From positions 4,579,246 to 4,643,245 of the forward strand of contig CM055101.1 of assembly GCA_029204225.1 (NCBI GenBank): a stretch of 64,000 nucleotides of DNA, in the 5' to 3' direction. The stretch's first letter is position 1. The number at the start of each line of letters is the position of its first letter. Below the pieces are notes generated by a model. It saw nothing but the letters and a program-made list of their open reading frames with translations. It was not told the origin of the DNA and did no database searches. The position numbers and the translations under genes are program-made. The stretch is from Diphasiastrum complanatum. Lineage: Eukaryota; Streptophyta; Lycopodiopsida; Lycopodiales; Lycopodiaceae. Positions 11,197 through 22,044 of the stretch are shown piece by piece.

Positions 11197-12255
11197 AGTT
11201 GAGGGATCTTGTGCAGCAAAAGAAGCAGATACCTCTAAGGCCAAGCTACCTGAAACACACCAGCAAATGAAGAGAACAAACTTGATGGCAAAGAAGAGAT
11301 TTCTAGATGCAATGGCATCAGATGAGTCAGAATCTGAGGGAGAGCCACTCAAGAGGAAACCATGAGCCATGAGCCAGCCCACACAATCTCATTCGAAATC
11401 CTTGAGCTCGACGGGCTCCCAAGATGGTAGCTCATCATCAGATACGGCACCCAACAACACTCCTCACCCACACACATCATCGATGGAGGTGATGGAGCAA
11501 CCACATCTGGACCATTAGACACTGGCAAAGACTCCCAAGCTGTCCAGCCAGCCACGATGACAACTCCACTTATAATGCCAACGCCGCCAACCTCACCAAA
11601 GGCACAAGGGAATGTCATTCTCCAGGATACGATGGCAGATCAGCAGAAACAGGCCCAACAAGTCCACATTCTCATGGACACTTCATCATATTTTACTACT
11701 GCAGACCTGATGGAGATAAGCGATGACAAAGAAGACAAGGCAAATCAGTCAGGAGAAATTCATAATCCACCAGCTAAGGTCACCACCACCATCCGCACCA
11801 CTCCACCCATCATTTTCACATCTACCATTCTGACCACCACCATCTCTACTAATATCATCCCTTCATTCTCGCCATTGCCACCTTGACTTTCTCATCAACG
11901 TATATTTTTTGGACTAACACCACCCACCCACATCCCTGATCAGTATCCGACCATCTCTAACGCTGAAGAGCTATCTGAAGCAGTGAAACGTTCAATGATT
12001 AGCCTATCCAAGACTAGCTACCACATGCACTGGCTGGTAAGCCAACAATAGGTGTTGGAGAATAAGGTCCAACATCAGGACCAGACAATCGCATAGTAGA
12101 AAAAGGTAATAAAAGGAAAAAAAACAAGATGAAGGAGTTGAAAGCAATGATGGCCGAGCATATAACAGAGCTAAAAGAGGTTCAACAATAACTTGAGCAC
12201 TAGATGGCCCAGATAACCCAATCACGAGATGGATCATCTAGTGCAATGACAGTTG
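11197..12255 (+). pseudogene. ORF F, copy a, N-terminal low-complexity part
   Basis: Not recognised. It gives acidic/basic patches (AKKRFLDAMASDESESEGE, PLKRKP, the latter like a nuclear signal), then Ser- and Thr/Pro-rich stretches (11560-11880), then AEELSEAVKRSM, all with several stops and frame changes. It resembles the Ser/Thr-rich part of F copy c (37250-37752). It is interrupted at 12255 by copia E and continues at 23407 with the coiled coil and conserved block. Assignment to F rests on position and composition more than on sequence. Confidence 0.5.
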
Positions 12256-13228
12256 TGTTGGAAATTAAGCCCACAATTTTCTCCTTGGTGAATGACTAAT
12301 TCTATTTCATGATTCTTCCTACATGTTTTTTGATCATTGATCTAGGGTAAGGTGAAACCAACTTTGGTTCTACGTCTGCTCATCTGATACCTGCAGGAAT
12401 CACAAACTTAGACAACCAATTTATTTGAAGAACGTCTACAACGGGCTTTCGGTTGATCTTCAGGAAAGGGTGACCAATCCTGTCATAGTTTCAAACTTCA
12501 GATGTCAAGTTTAATAACTTGAAGTCATTGAAGACTTGGCCATCTTCAAGGACTTCCACAAAACTTGCATTTAGAACAAGTATGCAGAAATACATTACTT
12601 TTTCAACAGTCTGCAGAAATACACTATGTTTTCAACAGCTTCGGCTTTTTTGCATTTTCCTGAAATGCGACACTTTCATAGTTCAAAAGCTTAGCTGTTT
12701 TTATCACACCTTTGGCTCTTTGTGAAAAATGCAAAGAGAGAAAATTTCTGAGGGTCATCTATTTTCATGCGTTAAGCTGTTTTAAAGACATCACCATCTT
12801 TTTAGGGGCACCTTCGGCTTCTTGCAAAAAATGCAAAGAGAGAGAAAATCCCGAAGGTCGTCTAAAATAAACGAGGAACATTCCAGCGACGTCCTTGTCC
12901 GCGTCAACGATGCTAAATTATTGACCGTATATTCTCCAGTGAACAGTTGTCACAAAAGCCATATACTTCCAAGTACAATAGCTTTCCTAATTAGGTGACA
13001 AGCATTCAATGTAATTAATACTCGGATGAAGTCTATAAATAGAATTACGAGTCGCTTCGTCCATGAGACACATTATTTGAGCCTCCCAATTATGCTGTCA
13101 TTTTTGGTTGTAATTGCTATTTTGTATTGTGCTTCAGTGTAATATAACAACAACTTGCTTTTATCTGTGTACAACGTAGATGAATGCTTGTTGTGATTGA
13201 ATGCACTTTCATTGCTGTTTGATCATGA
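12256..13228 (+). repeat. Copia E 5' LTR, 3' end deleted
   Basis: Aligns with 22045-23016 of the 3' LTR, including the TATA box TCTATAAATAG (13031-13041). After TGTTTGATCATG it jumps into integrase-coding sequence, so about 390 bp of LTR are gone. Confidence 0.9.
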
Positions 13229-13935
13229 ATACAAGATCACTTTCTTATATGCTTTGTAATGATTTAGTTGATGGTTTTAATTTCTCGTCTTCATTGGATA
13301 GGAAATCTTTCTTTTGTGAATCATGCATCTATGGGAAGCACTCTAGAAGCAAGTTTCCAAACTCACATTCCATCAAAACAAAGCATGTATTAGATCTTGT
13401 ACATAACGATCTTTGTGGTCCAATGCCAACTTCGTCATTAGAAGATGCAATCTATTTTATCACTTTCACAGATGATTACTCTAGATGGTCTACAGTCATG
13501 TTCCCTAAGCACAAATTTGAAGCCTTTGAATGCTTCAAGAGATTCAAGGCCATGGTTGAGACACAAACGTCTAGGAAAGTGAAAGCACTTCGAACTGATG
13601 GTGGCGATGAATACATCTCTAACGAGATGTCCGACTACATGGCTGAACATGGTATTAGAAGACATTCACCACTTCCTATTCACCTCAAAAAAACAGGATT
13701 GCTAAAAGGAAAAATCAGACTCTTCTCAACTCAGCCAGATCCATGCTACATCAAGCACACCTACCTGCGAAGTTCTAGGCAGAAGCTACTACCACAACCT
13801 ATTACGTGCAGAACAGATCCAACACCAAAGCCGTCAACAACAAGACTCCTCTTGAAGTTTGGCATGGGCACAAGCCTAGTGTCAGCCATTTAAAAATTGT
13901 TGGTTGTATATGTTTTGTTCACATTCCTATATAGC
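13229..13935 (+). pseudogene. Copia E integrase remnant
   Basis: Starts within the GAG pre-integrase region (NTRSLSYML), so the HH half of the zinc site is lost while the Cys pair CESCIYGK remains. The core has LVHNDLCGP and LRTDGGDEY with two catalytic Asp residues. A frameshift near 13655 precedes the segment normally reading PQQNGVAERKN. Here it reads PQKNRIAKRKN, so the catalytic Glu is Lys. The C-terminal part (TPLEVWHGHKPSV) and GCICFVHIP follow in that frame. Confidence 0.85.
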
Positions 13936-14099
13936 TTAGGAAGAAGCTAGATCATAGGACACATAAACGTATTTCATTGGCTATCTTGATGAACATTAAG
14001 CTTATAAAGTTTATGATCCATCCACCAATATAGTATTTGTCTCTAGGGATGTAATATTTCAAGAACATACATACTATGATTTTAAACAACCATCGATAA

Positions 14100-15323
14100 A
14101 CGATGCTATGTCATTTCATCCTTTAAGTAGCATGGATTCTTCCAACGTTGATGTTCCTTCTACAGAACCTGCAGCTACAGCTACAGAAGCCGAGCAGCCG
14201 ACAATTCCTATCATCAAACTAGACCAAGCTAGCTCAAGCAGATTTGAAGAAATTCAAGAAGAAGCATCATCGCATCCTGGTCAACCCAACATCCGCAGAT
14301 CCTCACGGACTCGATAGTTCCAAACTGGTATGCACCTCAATCATTTTGGACTTCATCAGAAGATCCAGAGAGCCTAGCCGAAGCAATTAACTCCAAGGAT
14401 GCTGTGAAGTGGCAAGAAGCTATGTAAAGCAAGTACAACTCACTTTTGACGAATCAGACCTGGACATTAGTCGACTTTCTCACTCACAAAAGAATTAGCG
14501 ACAACAAGTGGATCTTCAAGAAGAAGATTAACTCTGATGGTTCCATTGCAAAATGGAAAGCACGGCTGGTGGCTAAAGGTTTAACTCAAGTCCAAGGGGT
14601 GGATTATTGTGGAAGATCTTGAAATGCACCAAATGGATGTCAAGACAATATTTCTCATCGACAATGTCAAAGAGGAGCTGTATACCTTCCAACTGGAAGG
14701 ATTCAAAGGCAAAGGCCAAGAGCACAAAGCGTGCAAGCTACACAAAGCAATCTACGGTCTGAAACAGGTCACAAGAGCATGGTTCGATAGAATCAACTCT
14801 TATCTCATTCAATTAGGATTTGCAAACAATTCAGCTGACTATAATATTTACTCAAAGCATATAGACACCAATTCAGTTCACATAGCTCTTTACATAGATG
14901 ATGCATTTGTCTAAGGACACTTCCGTAGAGTGATCTGTTAAAGAAATTTGACATGACTGATTGATTTAGGAGCTGTTCATTTTTTGCTAGGAATTCACAT
15001 TACTAGAAATAGACTTCAGAAGAAGATCTATCTTAGCCAACAAGCATATCTAAAAGGCATTTTAGAAAGGTTTCATATGTCTGATTGCAAACCAATTGAT
15101 ACCCCAATGGATTCAAATATAGTATTGACTAAACCTACTTGTGTTGATTCTGATAGTGAAGTACTCGACATAGCAAAGTACCCTTATCATTCACTAATAG
15201 GATCTTTGATGTATGCAATGTCGTGTAGTAGACCAGATTTAGCATACATTGTTAGCATGATAACTCAATTCATGTCTAATCCTAGGATCTCTCATTGGAA
15301 AGCATTAAAGAGAGTGATGAGAT
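14100..15323 (+). pseudogene. Copia E reverse transcriptase, broken
   Basis: A linker rich in Ser/Glu ends in IRRSSRTR (14290-14317). Then come KWIFKKKINSDGS, KARLVAKGL, LEMHQMDVKT and CKLHKAIYGLKQ. The active site LYIDDAF near 14893 has both aspartates intact. Next are AYLKGILERFHMSDCK and SLIGSLMYAMSCSRPDLAY. Several stops and frameshifts occur, for example near 14427 and 14610. RT copies element RNA to DNA. The frame is interrupted at 15323 by copia H, and RNase H resumes at 21486. Confidence 0.85.
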
Positions 15324-16005
15324 TGTAAAAATTACAGCAAATAAGGATCCTAAAACACTTGAAATGATGAGGGAAACAATAGCTTATGATTTCATAAGAT
15401 TAGCACAAGTTGAACCATCAAAATCCATCAAAAATCTATGCTTGAACCTCACTAAATGGCCCAAATCCTTGAAGAAGGCTTCACACGTGTGAAAGTACGG
15501 CCTCCCACAGTCTGAGTACTGTACACCAGACCTACATTCAATCCTATAATCATTAGTAATCACAAGTACTCAAACAATTATGAACATAGAGAGCAATTGC
15601 ACCATTATGAGAGAAAAAACATGAAATTGCTTGATTGATTTTGGTGAGATATCATCACCTATATATACATGATCCATCACGGTTTTGGGCAGGTATGAGT
15701 AGCACTAAACCTATCCCTAATGCTAATTTTGGTGGATCTTTCATCCCTACCAAGTTAGGGTTGGAATCTTGGAGATCCCTCAACAATGCAAAAATTACCA
15801 AAAATAGCTCCTATTTTTTCTCCCTTGTATCTAAGCATAGTTTGGACTCATTCCAAAGGTTCTAACACTTAGGTCTACTTGAGAACATCCTTATGAATGG
15901 AATCCTATGCTATTTGGCACGTGTGACAAGCCACATCATGACCATCTAACTATTTACAAGTCATATGACCAAAACTAGTCAAGCTAGAATTGTGAATTTT
16001 TAACA
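15324..16005 (-). repeat. Copia H 3' LTR and polypurine tract
   Basis: 682 bp. On the minus strand it starts TGTTAAAAATTC and ends AATTTTTACA. The polypurine tract is just outside, at 16006-16013 (AGGAGGAG on the minus strand). It contains G-box-like ACACGTGTGA (about 15483) and GCACGTGTGA (15917), and a TATA-like TATATATAG near 15660 on the minus strand. Confidence 0.95.
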
Positions 16006-16058
16006 CTCCTCCTCACTATCTAGCTTGGTTCAATCATTGCTTTACTAATCACTCCAAG

Positions 16059-19000
16059 TTATGATCTGAACTTCATAAAAGGTGTCTTTTGAAGTGGTTT
16101 AGTAAGTAGATCAGCTACACATTCATTGCTTGGAACATGCTCCAAAGCAATCTCCTTGGCTTGCACCATTTCTCTCACAAAGTGATGGCATATCTCAATG
16201 TGCTTAGATCTTGCATGGAAGATTGGGTTAGATGCAAGGTGTTGGGCTGATATATTGTCATTGTAGATGATTGGTGCCTCCTCTGAATCCATGATCTTTA
16301 GTTCCACCAATAATCTCTTGATCCAAAGTACCTCCTTTGTAGTGGTTGTCAAAGCTTTGTACTCGGCCTCGGTTGAAGATAGAGATATAGTTTCTTGCTT
16401 TTTTGAAAGCCATGAAACCACACCTTCTCCTATGAAAGTTGAATAGGCACTTGTTGATTTCCTATCCCTCTTGTCCCCTGCAAAATCTGAATCACTAAAT
16501 GCATGAAGGTTAATCACATCTCCTCTATATAGAATCCCAAAATCCAATGTACCCGAGATGTATCTTAGAATCCTCTTAGCCTTTTTCCAATGGATATTCA
16601 ATGGCTTTTGCATGGATTGGCTCAACCTACATACACTAAAGCTAAGATCTGGTCTAGTTATAGTGATCCACATTAAGGAACCTATAAGTTGCCTAAACAA
16701 AGTGATGTCCATGAAGGATCTTTCATCATCTTCATTTGGCACTTTTACATCTTGCTCCATTGGTGTGTCAACACTTTTGCATACTTCCATCTTAAACTTC
16801 TTCAAAAGACTTTGAGCATAGTTTACTTGACTTATAAAGATAAAATCAGACCCTCTAAGTACTTCCATGCCTAAGATGAAGTGAAGACACCCTAGATCTA
16901 CCATCTTGAACTCTAAGGATAGATCTATCTTGATTTTTTCAATACCATCAACACTATTTCCACTAATGATGATGTCATCTACATAAATGAGTAAAAGTAC
17001 AATACCAACATCATCAAACTTAATGTAAAGAGTGGGATCATATTCACTTTGAACAAAAGAAAGTGAAATAAGATAGCAATGTAGTCTTGAATTCCAAGAT
17101 CTCGAGGCTTGCTTCAAGCCATAGATGCTTCTTTGGAGATGGCATACTTTGTTCTCCATTCCATGCTTGATGAACCCTTGTGGATGCTCCATATAGATAT
17201 CCTCTTCCAAAAAACCATTCAAAAAAGCATTAGAGACATCCATTTGACATAGAATCCATCCAAAATGTGATGCAAGTGCAATGATTAGTCTTATTGTGAC
17301 CATCTTGGCCACGGGTGCAAAAGTTTCCTCATAGTCTATCCCTCTCTCTTGAGCATAACCTTTTGCAACTAATCTTGCTTTATGTTTGTTAACACTCCCA
17401 TTTGCATTCAACTTAATCTTGAAGACCCACTTGCATCCTATCACATTCCTTTGAGGTCTCTCAACAAGCAACCAAGTTTCATTCTCAATCAAGGCATCAT
17501 ACTCATCCAACATAGCTTTATACCATTCTTTGGAGTTCAATGCATCTTCAACATTAGACGGTTCTTCAAAACTAGATAAAGCATAAGAAGTGGATGATAT
17601 ACCCTCAACTTGCTGTCCTTTGCCTTGATATGTGAGCCTTGATGGCTCCACTTTTGCCCTTGAAGATCTCCTTGGTGTGATAGGTGGGTTTGGTGCTTGC
17701 TCCTCCATGAGCTCCTCCTCAAAACCAAGATCTTGCTCCTCGGCCATCTTCTTCTTGATTGTTGGAGCACTTGAGCCTTCTTCAAGCATATGCATATGAT
17801 GTTCATCAAAGATGACATCCCTTGAAACAACAAATTTGTTCAAGGATGGGAGATAGACTTTGTAGCCCTTGCTTGAGCTTGCATATCCAAGCATGATCCC
17901 TCTTGTGGAAGATGGATCCTCCTTGGTTCTTGTTTCCAATGGCACATGCACATAACATATACACCCAAAAACTTTCAAGTGATTAAGATTGGGTTTCTTT
18001 CCATACAACATCTCATATGGAGTTTTGCCTTCAATTGCTTTGCAAGACACCCTATTCATCAAGTAGTTTGCACATACAAGAGACTCACCCCAAAAGGATT
18101 TGGGCAAACAAGCATCTAATCTTAAAGCCTTAGAACATTCACATAATGTTCTATTCCTTCTTTCAGCAACTCCATTTTGTTGAGGAGTGTAAGGACAAGA
18201 AGTCTCTTTCTTGATCCCTTCCTCCTCACAAAAGGCCTTGAACTCATTGGAGATGAATTCTCCACCATTGTCACTTCTAAGAATCTTGATGCTATGATTA
18301 TGATGCTTTTCCACAAACAACTTGAACTTTACAAAAGTATCAAATACTTGAGACTTGAAGGAAAGTAAGAACACCCAACAATATCTTGAGTAGTCATCAA
18401 TGAAGGTTAAAAACATGGATGAACCTCCATTAGATTTGGTGCTAGCAATGTGCACATCCGAGTGTATGAGTTCAAGAGGATGAGATGACTTTGTGATGGA
18501 GTTAGGAAACACCTTCTTATGTGCCTTGGATAAGGCACAAGCTTCACAAACCTTGTCTTCCTTCCCAATAGACCTTGGTAGGCCTAAAGCATACTCCTCC
18601 TTGATCATAGCCTCCATGGAACCCGAGTTGACATGTCCAAGTCTTTTGTGCCATAAAGTAAAGGTAGATATCTTGCTCTTCTCGGCCAACATGACAACAT
18701 TAGTATCCACAAATGCATCCAGCTTATAAAGTTTGCCAAGTCTAGTGCCCTTAGCCACTATCTTACCCTTCTTCTTGATGAAACATTCATTTGAAGCAAA
18801 GTCAACATTGAAACCATTGTCTACCATTTGGCCAACACTTAGTAGATTCTTTGTTATTGTAGGAATGTACAAAACACCTTCTATGTTGATCTTTTTGGAA
18901 GATCCTAAGCAAAGGGGAATGCTACCAACTCCTTCAATCTTACAAGCTTCATCATTTGCTGTATAGATAGACTTTATAGGTCCATCATAAGATAAGAGAG

Positions 19001-19229
19001 AAGAGAAAAACTCCCTTTTACTAGTCATGTGTGAACTAGCACCCGAGTCAATCCACCAAGGATCTTCTCCTTTGAAGCTTGTTGAAGAAAATATGGACAT
19101 CATGAGAGAGTCCTCATGTGAACTCTCCTCCTCCTCCTCTTTGCTCATGTTGGCTTGGCTTTGATCTTGCTTCCTCTTGAAGCATTCCGAGGCATAATGC
19201 CCCATCTTGCTACAATAGTAGCACTTCAC
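16059..19229 (-). CDS. Copia H Pol polyprotein: zinc knuckle, PR, IN, RT, RNase H
   Basis: 1056 codons without interruption; the frame is open up to a TAA at 19320-19322. It begins with the CCHC zinc knuckle CYYCSKMGHYASEC at residue 3. The protease motif DPWWIDSGASSHM is near residue 57. The integrase zinc site (WHKRLGH, CEACALSK) and the DDE residues in LIHSDVH, LRSDNGGEF and NGVAERRN follow. The RT active site is YVDD near residue 748, and RNase H has FSDSDFAG and LSSTEAEY. The terminus ADLLTKPLQK is normal. All catalytic positions checked are intact, so this is the only pol here that could still supply active enzymes. The listed start is the first Met after the upstream stop; normally translation begins at Gag, in the same frame. 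Confidence 0.93.
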   Translation of the reverse strand: MKCYYCSKMGHYASECFKRKQDQSQANMSKEEEEESSHEDSLMMSIFSSTSFKGEDPWWIDSGASSHMTSKREFFSSLLSYDGPIKSIYTANDEACKIEGVGSIPLCLGSSKKINIEGVLYIPTITKNLLSVGQMVDNGFNVDFASNECFIKKKGKIVAKGTRLGKLYKLDAFVDTNVVMLAEKSKISTFTLWHKRLGHVNSGSMEAMIKEEYALGLPRSIGKEDKVCEACALSKAHKKVFPNSITKSSHPLELIHSDVHIASTKSNGGSSMFLTFIDDYSRYCWVFLLSFKSQVFDTFVKFKLFVEKHHNHSIKILRSDNGGEFISNEFKAFCEEEGIKKETSCPYTPQQNGVAERRNRTLCECSKALRLDACLPKSFWGESLVCANYLMNRVSCKAIEGKTPYEMLYGKKPNLNHLKVFGCICYVHVPLETRTKEDPSSTRGIMLGYASSSKGYKVYLPSLNKFVVSRDVIFDEHHMHMLEEGSSAPTIKKKMAEEQDLGFEEELMEEQAPNPPITPRRSSRAKVEPSRLTYQGKGQQVEGISSTSYALSSFEEPSNVEDALNSKEWYKAMLDEYDALIENETWLLVERPQRNVIGCKWVFKIKLNANGSVNKHKARLVAKGYAQERGIDYEETFAPVAKMVTIRLIIALASHFGWILCQMDVSNAFLNGFLEEDIYMEHPQGFIKHGMENKVCHLQRSIYGLKQASRSWNSRLHCYLISLSFVQSEYDPTLYIKFDDVGIVLLLIYVDDIIISGNSVDGIEKIKIDLSLEFKMVDLGCLHFILGMEVLRGSDFIFISQVNYAQSLLKKFKMEVCKSVDTPMEQDVKVPNEDDERSFMDITLFRQLIGSLMWITITRPDLSFSVCRLSQSMQKPLNIHWKKAKRILRYISGTLDFGILYRGDVINLHAFSDSDFAGDKRDRKSTSAYSTFIGEGVVSWLSKKQETISLSSTEAEYKALTTTTKEVLWIKRLLVELKIMDSEEAPIIYNDNISAQHLASNPIFHARSKHIEICHHFVREMVQAKEIALEHVPSNECVADLLTKPLQKTPFMKFRS

Positions 19230-19319
19230 CTTTGATTTGTCCTTCTTGACTTTGGTGGTTGATGGAGATGCCTTTGGGGGTCCTTCTTGATCCTCATGTT
19301 TTGAAGACTTCTTGAATGT

Positions 19320-19986
19320 TTATCCTTTGCCTTGGGACTTGCCTTTTCCTTTGGTGAAGAGAGCTTGGTCATCTCCACCTTGGATGGAAAGTCTATCCAT
19401 CCTCTCTTGCATTTGGCTCCTTCTTGATTCCTCGACCATGAGTGTGCCTTGGAGTTCTTCAAGTATGGGTAGCTTACCCATAATTGCATATCCTTGAACC
19501 AAATTGTCAAATTAAAAGCTTATTCCATTCAATATGAGTTGAACAAGCTCTTCATCCTTGATAGGATCACCTATGAAGGCTAGCTCTTTGTTCAATTCCT
19601 TCACTCTTAAGACAAAATTATGTGCACTCTCTCCTTTCTTTTGATAGCTTCTATAGATTTGATTCTTCAAAGCTAACATCCTAGTTTGGTTTTTGAATTC
19701 ATAGACCTTTTGCAAAGTCTCCCAAGCATCTTGAGCCGAAGTGCAATCTCCTACCTCTTTTAAGAGTTCATTTGCAACATTCATTTTTACAATGTAGTGC
19801 AACATTGCACCTCTTGATGTATTTGGATTTTTCTTGAGGATGAATAGGTTCACCCTCCTTACCATTTACAATATCCATCAACTCTTGCATGATCATGATG
19901 GATTCCATTCTAACTTTCCATATGGAATAGTTAGTTTTGTTGAGCCTTTCATTAGTATCCAAAAGATATGCATTTAAAGATGCCAT
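19320..19986 (-). pseudogene. Copia H Gag with one frameshift and two in-frame stops
   Basis: Starts MASLNAYLLDTNERL with YSIWKVRMES near residue 23, a copia UBN2-type Gag. A frameshift near 19790 moves the frame. From there to the end of Pol a single frame is kept, broken only by a TAA at 19512-19514 (before FDNLVQGYA) and a TAA at 19320-19322 (just before the zinc knuckle). Without these three lesions Gag and Pol would be one polyprotein of about 1300 residues, the usual copia arrangement. Confidence 0.88.
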
Positions 19987-20797
19987 CTAGTCTCCTAATC
20001 AAGGACTTGACACAAATGAAGGTTACTTCTATCGATTTGATTGAAGATCGACCTTATCTCACTTCTTAGGGACCTGAAAATATCAGTAATAGACTTCCTT
20101 TAAAAATCTAAGAATGATCTTTAACAAAATCAAATCATAGAATACTAGAAACAATGCACTTGCTTGATTGAAGTAGATAATACTAGTAGAATTGCCCCTC
20201 TTTCTATAAAGAATATAAAAGCTTCCGAATGATCTGATCAATAGTGAATTTCAGAAACCTAATATACTTTCAAAATCACTTGTAAAAGATCTAAATGGAA
20301 CTTAATGAGGATGCAACACAATCTACTATCCAATCACAAGCAAAAATTGATCAAAATTGATGAAAAATTGATCTAATTTGGTGCATAAGTCAAGCAATGG
20401 TTGGACTGAACCTAAATCACTTTAGGAGTTGCCTACTACACCTTAGAACAGCCTTGAAGAGTCCCCAAAACTCTGATCTTCCCTCTCCTTGAATGCTAGA
20501 AAGCCTCCTCTATGAAATCACCTCCAAAACTCGCTTAGAAATCAATGCTTGGAGCAAGCAAAACTTGCTATCTTGGTAATGTGAATTGAATTCAACTTTG
20601 CCTCTGGTTTTAGACACCTAAACACCTGCAAATGAAGTCACACAACACCAATCTCCAATGTATTTGACTCACTTTGAGTTCTAGAATCAATACTAGATGC
20701 TAAGATCCAATCTACACAAGATTTAGATCAAAACTTGTGATCAAATTGAATGAAAACCAAGGATTTAGCTCATTTCAGCCTTTAGGCTCTGATACCA
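19987..20797 (-). other. Copia H 5' leader with Met-type PBS
   Basis: Untranslated leader between the 5' LTR and Gag. The PBS TGGTATCAGAGC lies at 20786-20797 on the minus strand, directly next to the LTR. No ORF is supported. Confidence 0.88.
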
Positions 20798-21480
20798 TGT
20801 AAAAATTACAGCAAATAAGGATCCTAAAACACTTGAAATGATGAGGGAAACAATAGCTTATGATTTCATAAGATTAGCACAAGTTGAACCATCAAAATCC
20901 ATCAAAAATCTATGCTTGAACCTCACTAAATGGCCCAAATCCTTGAAGAAGACTTCACACGTGTGAAAGTACGGCCTCCCACAGTCTGAGTACTGTACAC
21001 CAGACCTACATTCAATCCTATAATCATTAGTAATCACAAGTACTCAAACAATTATGAACATAGAGAGCAATTGCACCATTATGAGAGAAAAAAACATGAA
21101 ATTGCTTGATTGATTTTGGTGAGATATCATCACCTATATATACATGATCCATCACAGTTTTGGGCAGGTATGAGTAGCCCTAAACCTATCCCTAATGCTA
21201 ATTTTGGTGGATCTTTCATCCCTACCAAGTTAGGGTTGGAATCTTGGAGATCCCTCAACAATGCAAAAATTACCAAAAATAGCTCCTATTTTTTCTCCCT
21301 TGTATCTAAGCATAATTTGGACTCATTCCAAAGGTTCTAACACTTAGGTCTACTTGAGAACATCCTTATGAATGGAATCCTATGCTATTTGGCACGTGTG
21401 ACAAGCCACATCATGACCATCTAACTATTTACAAGTCATATGACCAAAACTAGTCAAGCTAGAATTGTGAATTTTTAACA
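20798..21480 (-). repeat. Copia H 5' LTR
   Basis: 683 bp, nearly identical to the 3' LTR at 15324-16005. The differences seen are at AAGAAGACTTC, one extra A in an A-run, CACAGTTTT, TAGCCCTA and CATAATTT. Confidence 0.96.
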
Positions 21481-21485
21481 GAGAT

Positions 21486-22026
21486 ATATTCAGGGAAGTT
21501 TAGATCACATTTTATGCTATGATGGAAATGCTATCAACCCACTTGTCCTTCGAGGCTACTCTAACTCAGATTGGGGAGGAACAGTCTCTACCAGAACATC
21601 TATCTCCGGGTTTTGCTTCTATCTGATAGGGTGACCGATTTCGTGAAACTCAAGGAGGCAGAAATCAGTTGCGCTTTCTTCGACAGAGGTAGAGTACATC
21701 GCAACATGTCAAGATTCAAAAGAAGCCATATGGATTAGGTTATTCCTTCACGACTTGCATCACACTCAGTTCAATGCTACCACCATTCTGTGTGACAACT
21801 TGAGCTTTTTTTCACTGTCACGTATCCTATATTTCATGGCAAATCCAAGCACATAGAAAACCAGTATCATTTCATTTGGGAAAAGGTTTTCTCAGGGCAA
21901 GTGATCCTTCAATACTGCTCCACAATAGAAATGGTCGCAGACATCTTCACCAAAGCGCTTCCCAGGATCAAGCACCAGAAATTCTTCAACATGCTGAACC
22001 TAAAGAAGATGCCAAGGCACCAACCG
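21486..22026 (+). pseudogene. Copia E RNase H remnant
   Basis: Continues the E frame after copia H: RYIQGSLDH, RGYSNSDWGG, TSISGFCFYL. Two stops follow, then KSVALSSTEVEYIA, ATILCDNLS, GKSKHIENQYHF and MVADIFTKALPR. RNase H removes the RNA template during reverse transcription. The polypurine tract AAGAGGGAC follows at about 22033-22044. Confidence 0.87.
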
Positions 22027-22044
22027 TGACCTTAAGAGGGACTG

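Larger units (their letters stand above)
15324..21480 (-). mobile_element. Young Ty1/copia retrotransposon H, nested in copia E
   Basis: 6157 bp, complete, with two LTRs, PPT and PBS. It is flanked by GAGAT on both sides (15319-15323 and 21481-21485). By eye the LTRs differ by four substitutions and one 1-bp indel over about 683 bp. The pol frame is fully open; gag carries three lesions. It is the youngest insertion recognisable here. Confidence 0.96.

Noticed and set aside
16558-18966. Several plus-strand open frames of 60-85 codons inside copia H
   Set aside because: They are shadows of the 1056-codon Pol frame on the other strand.
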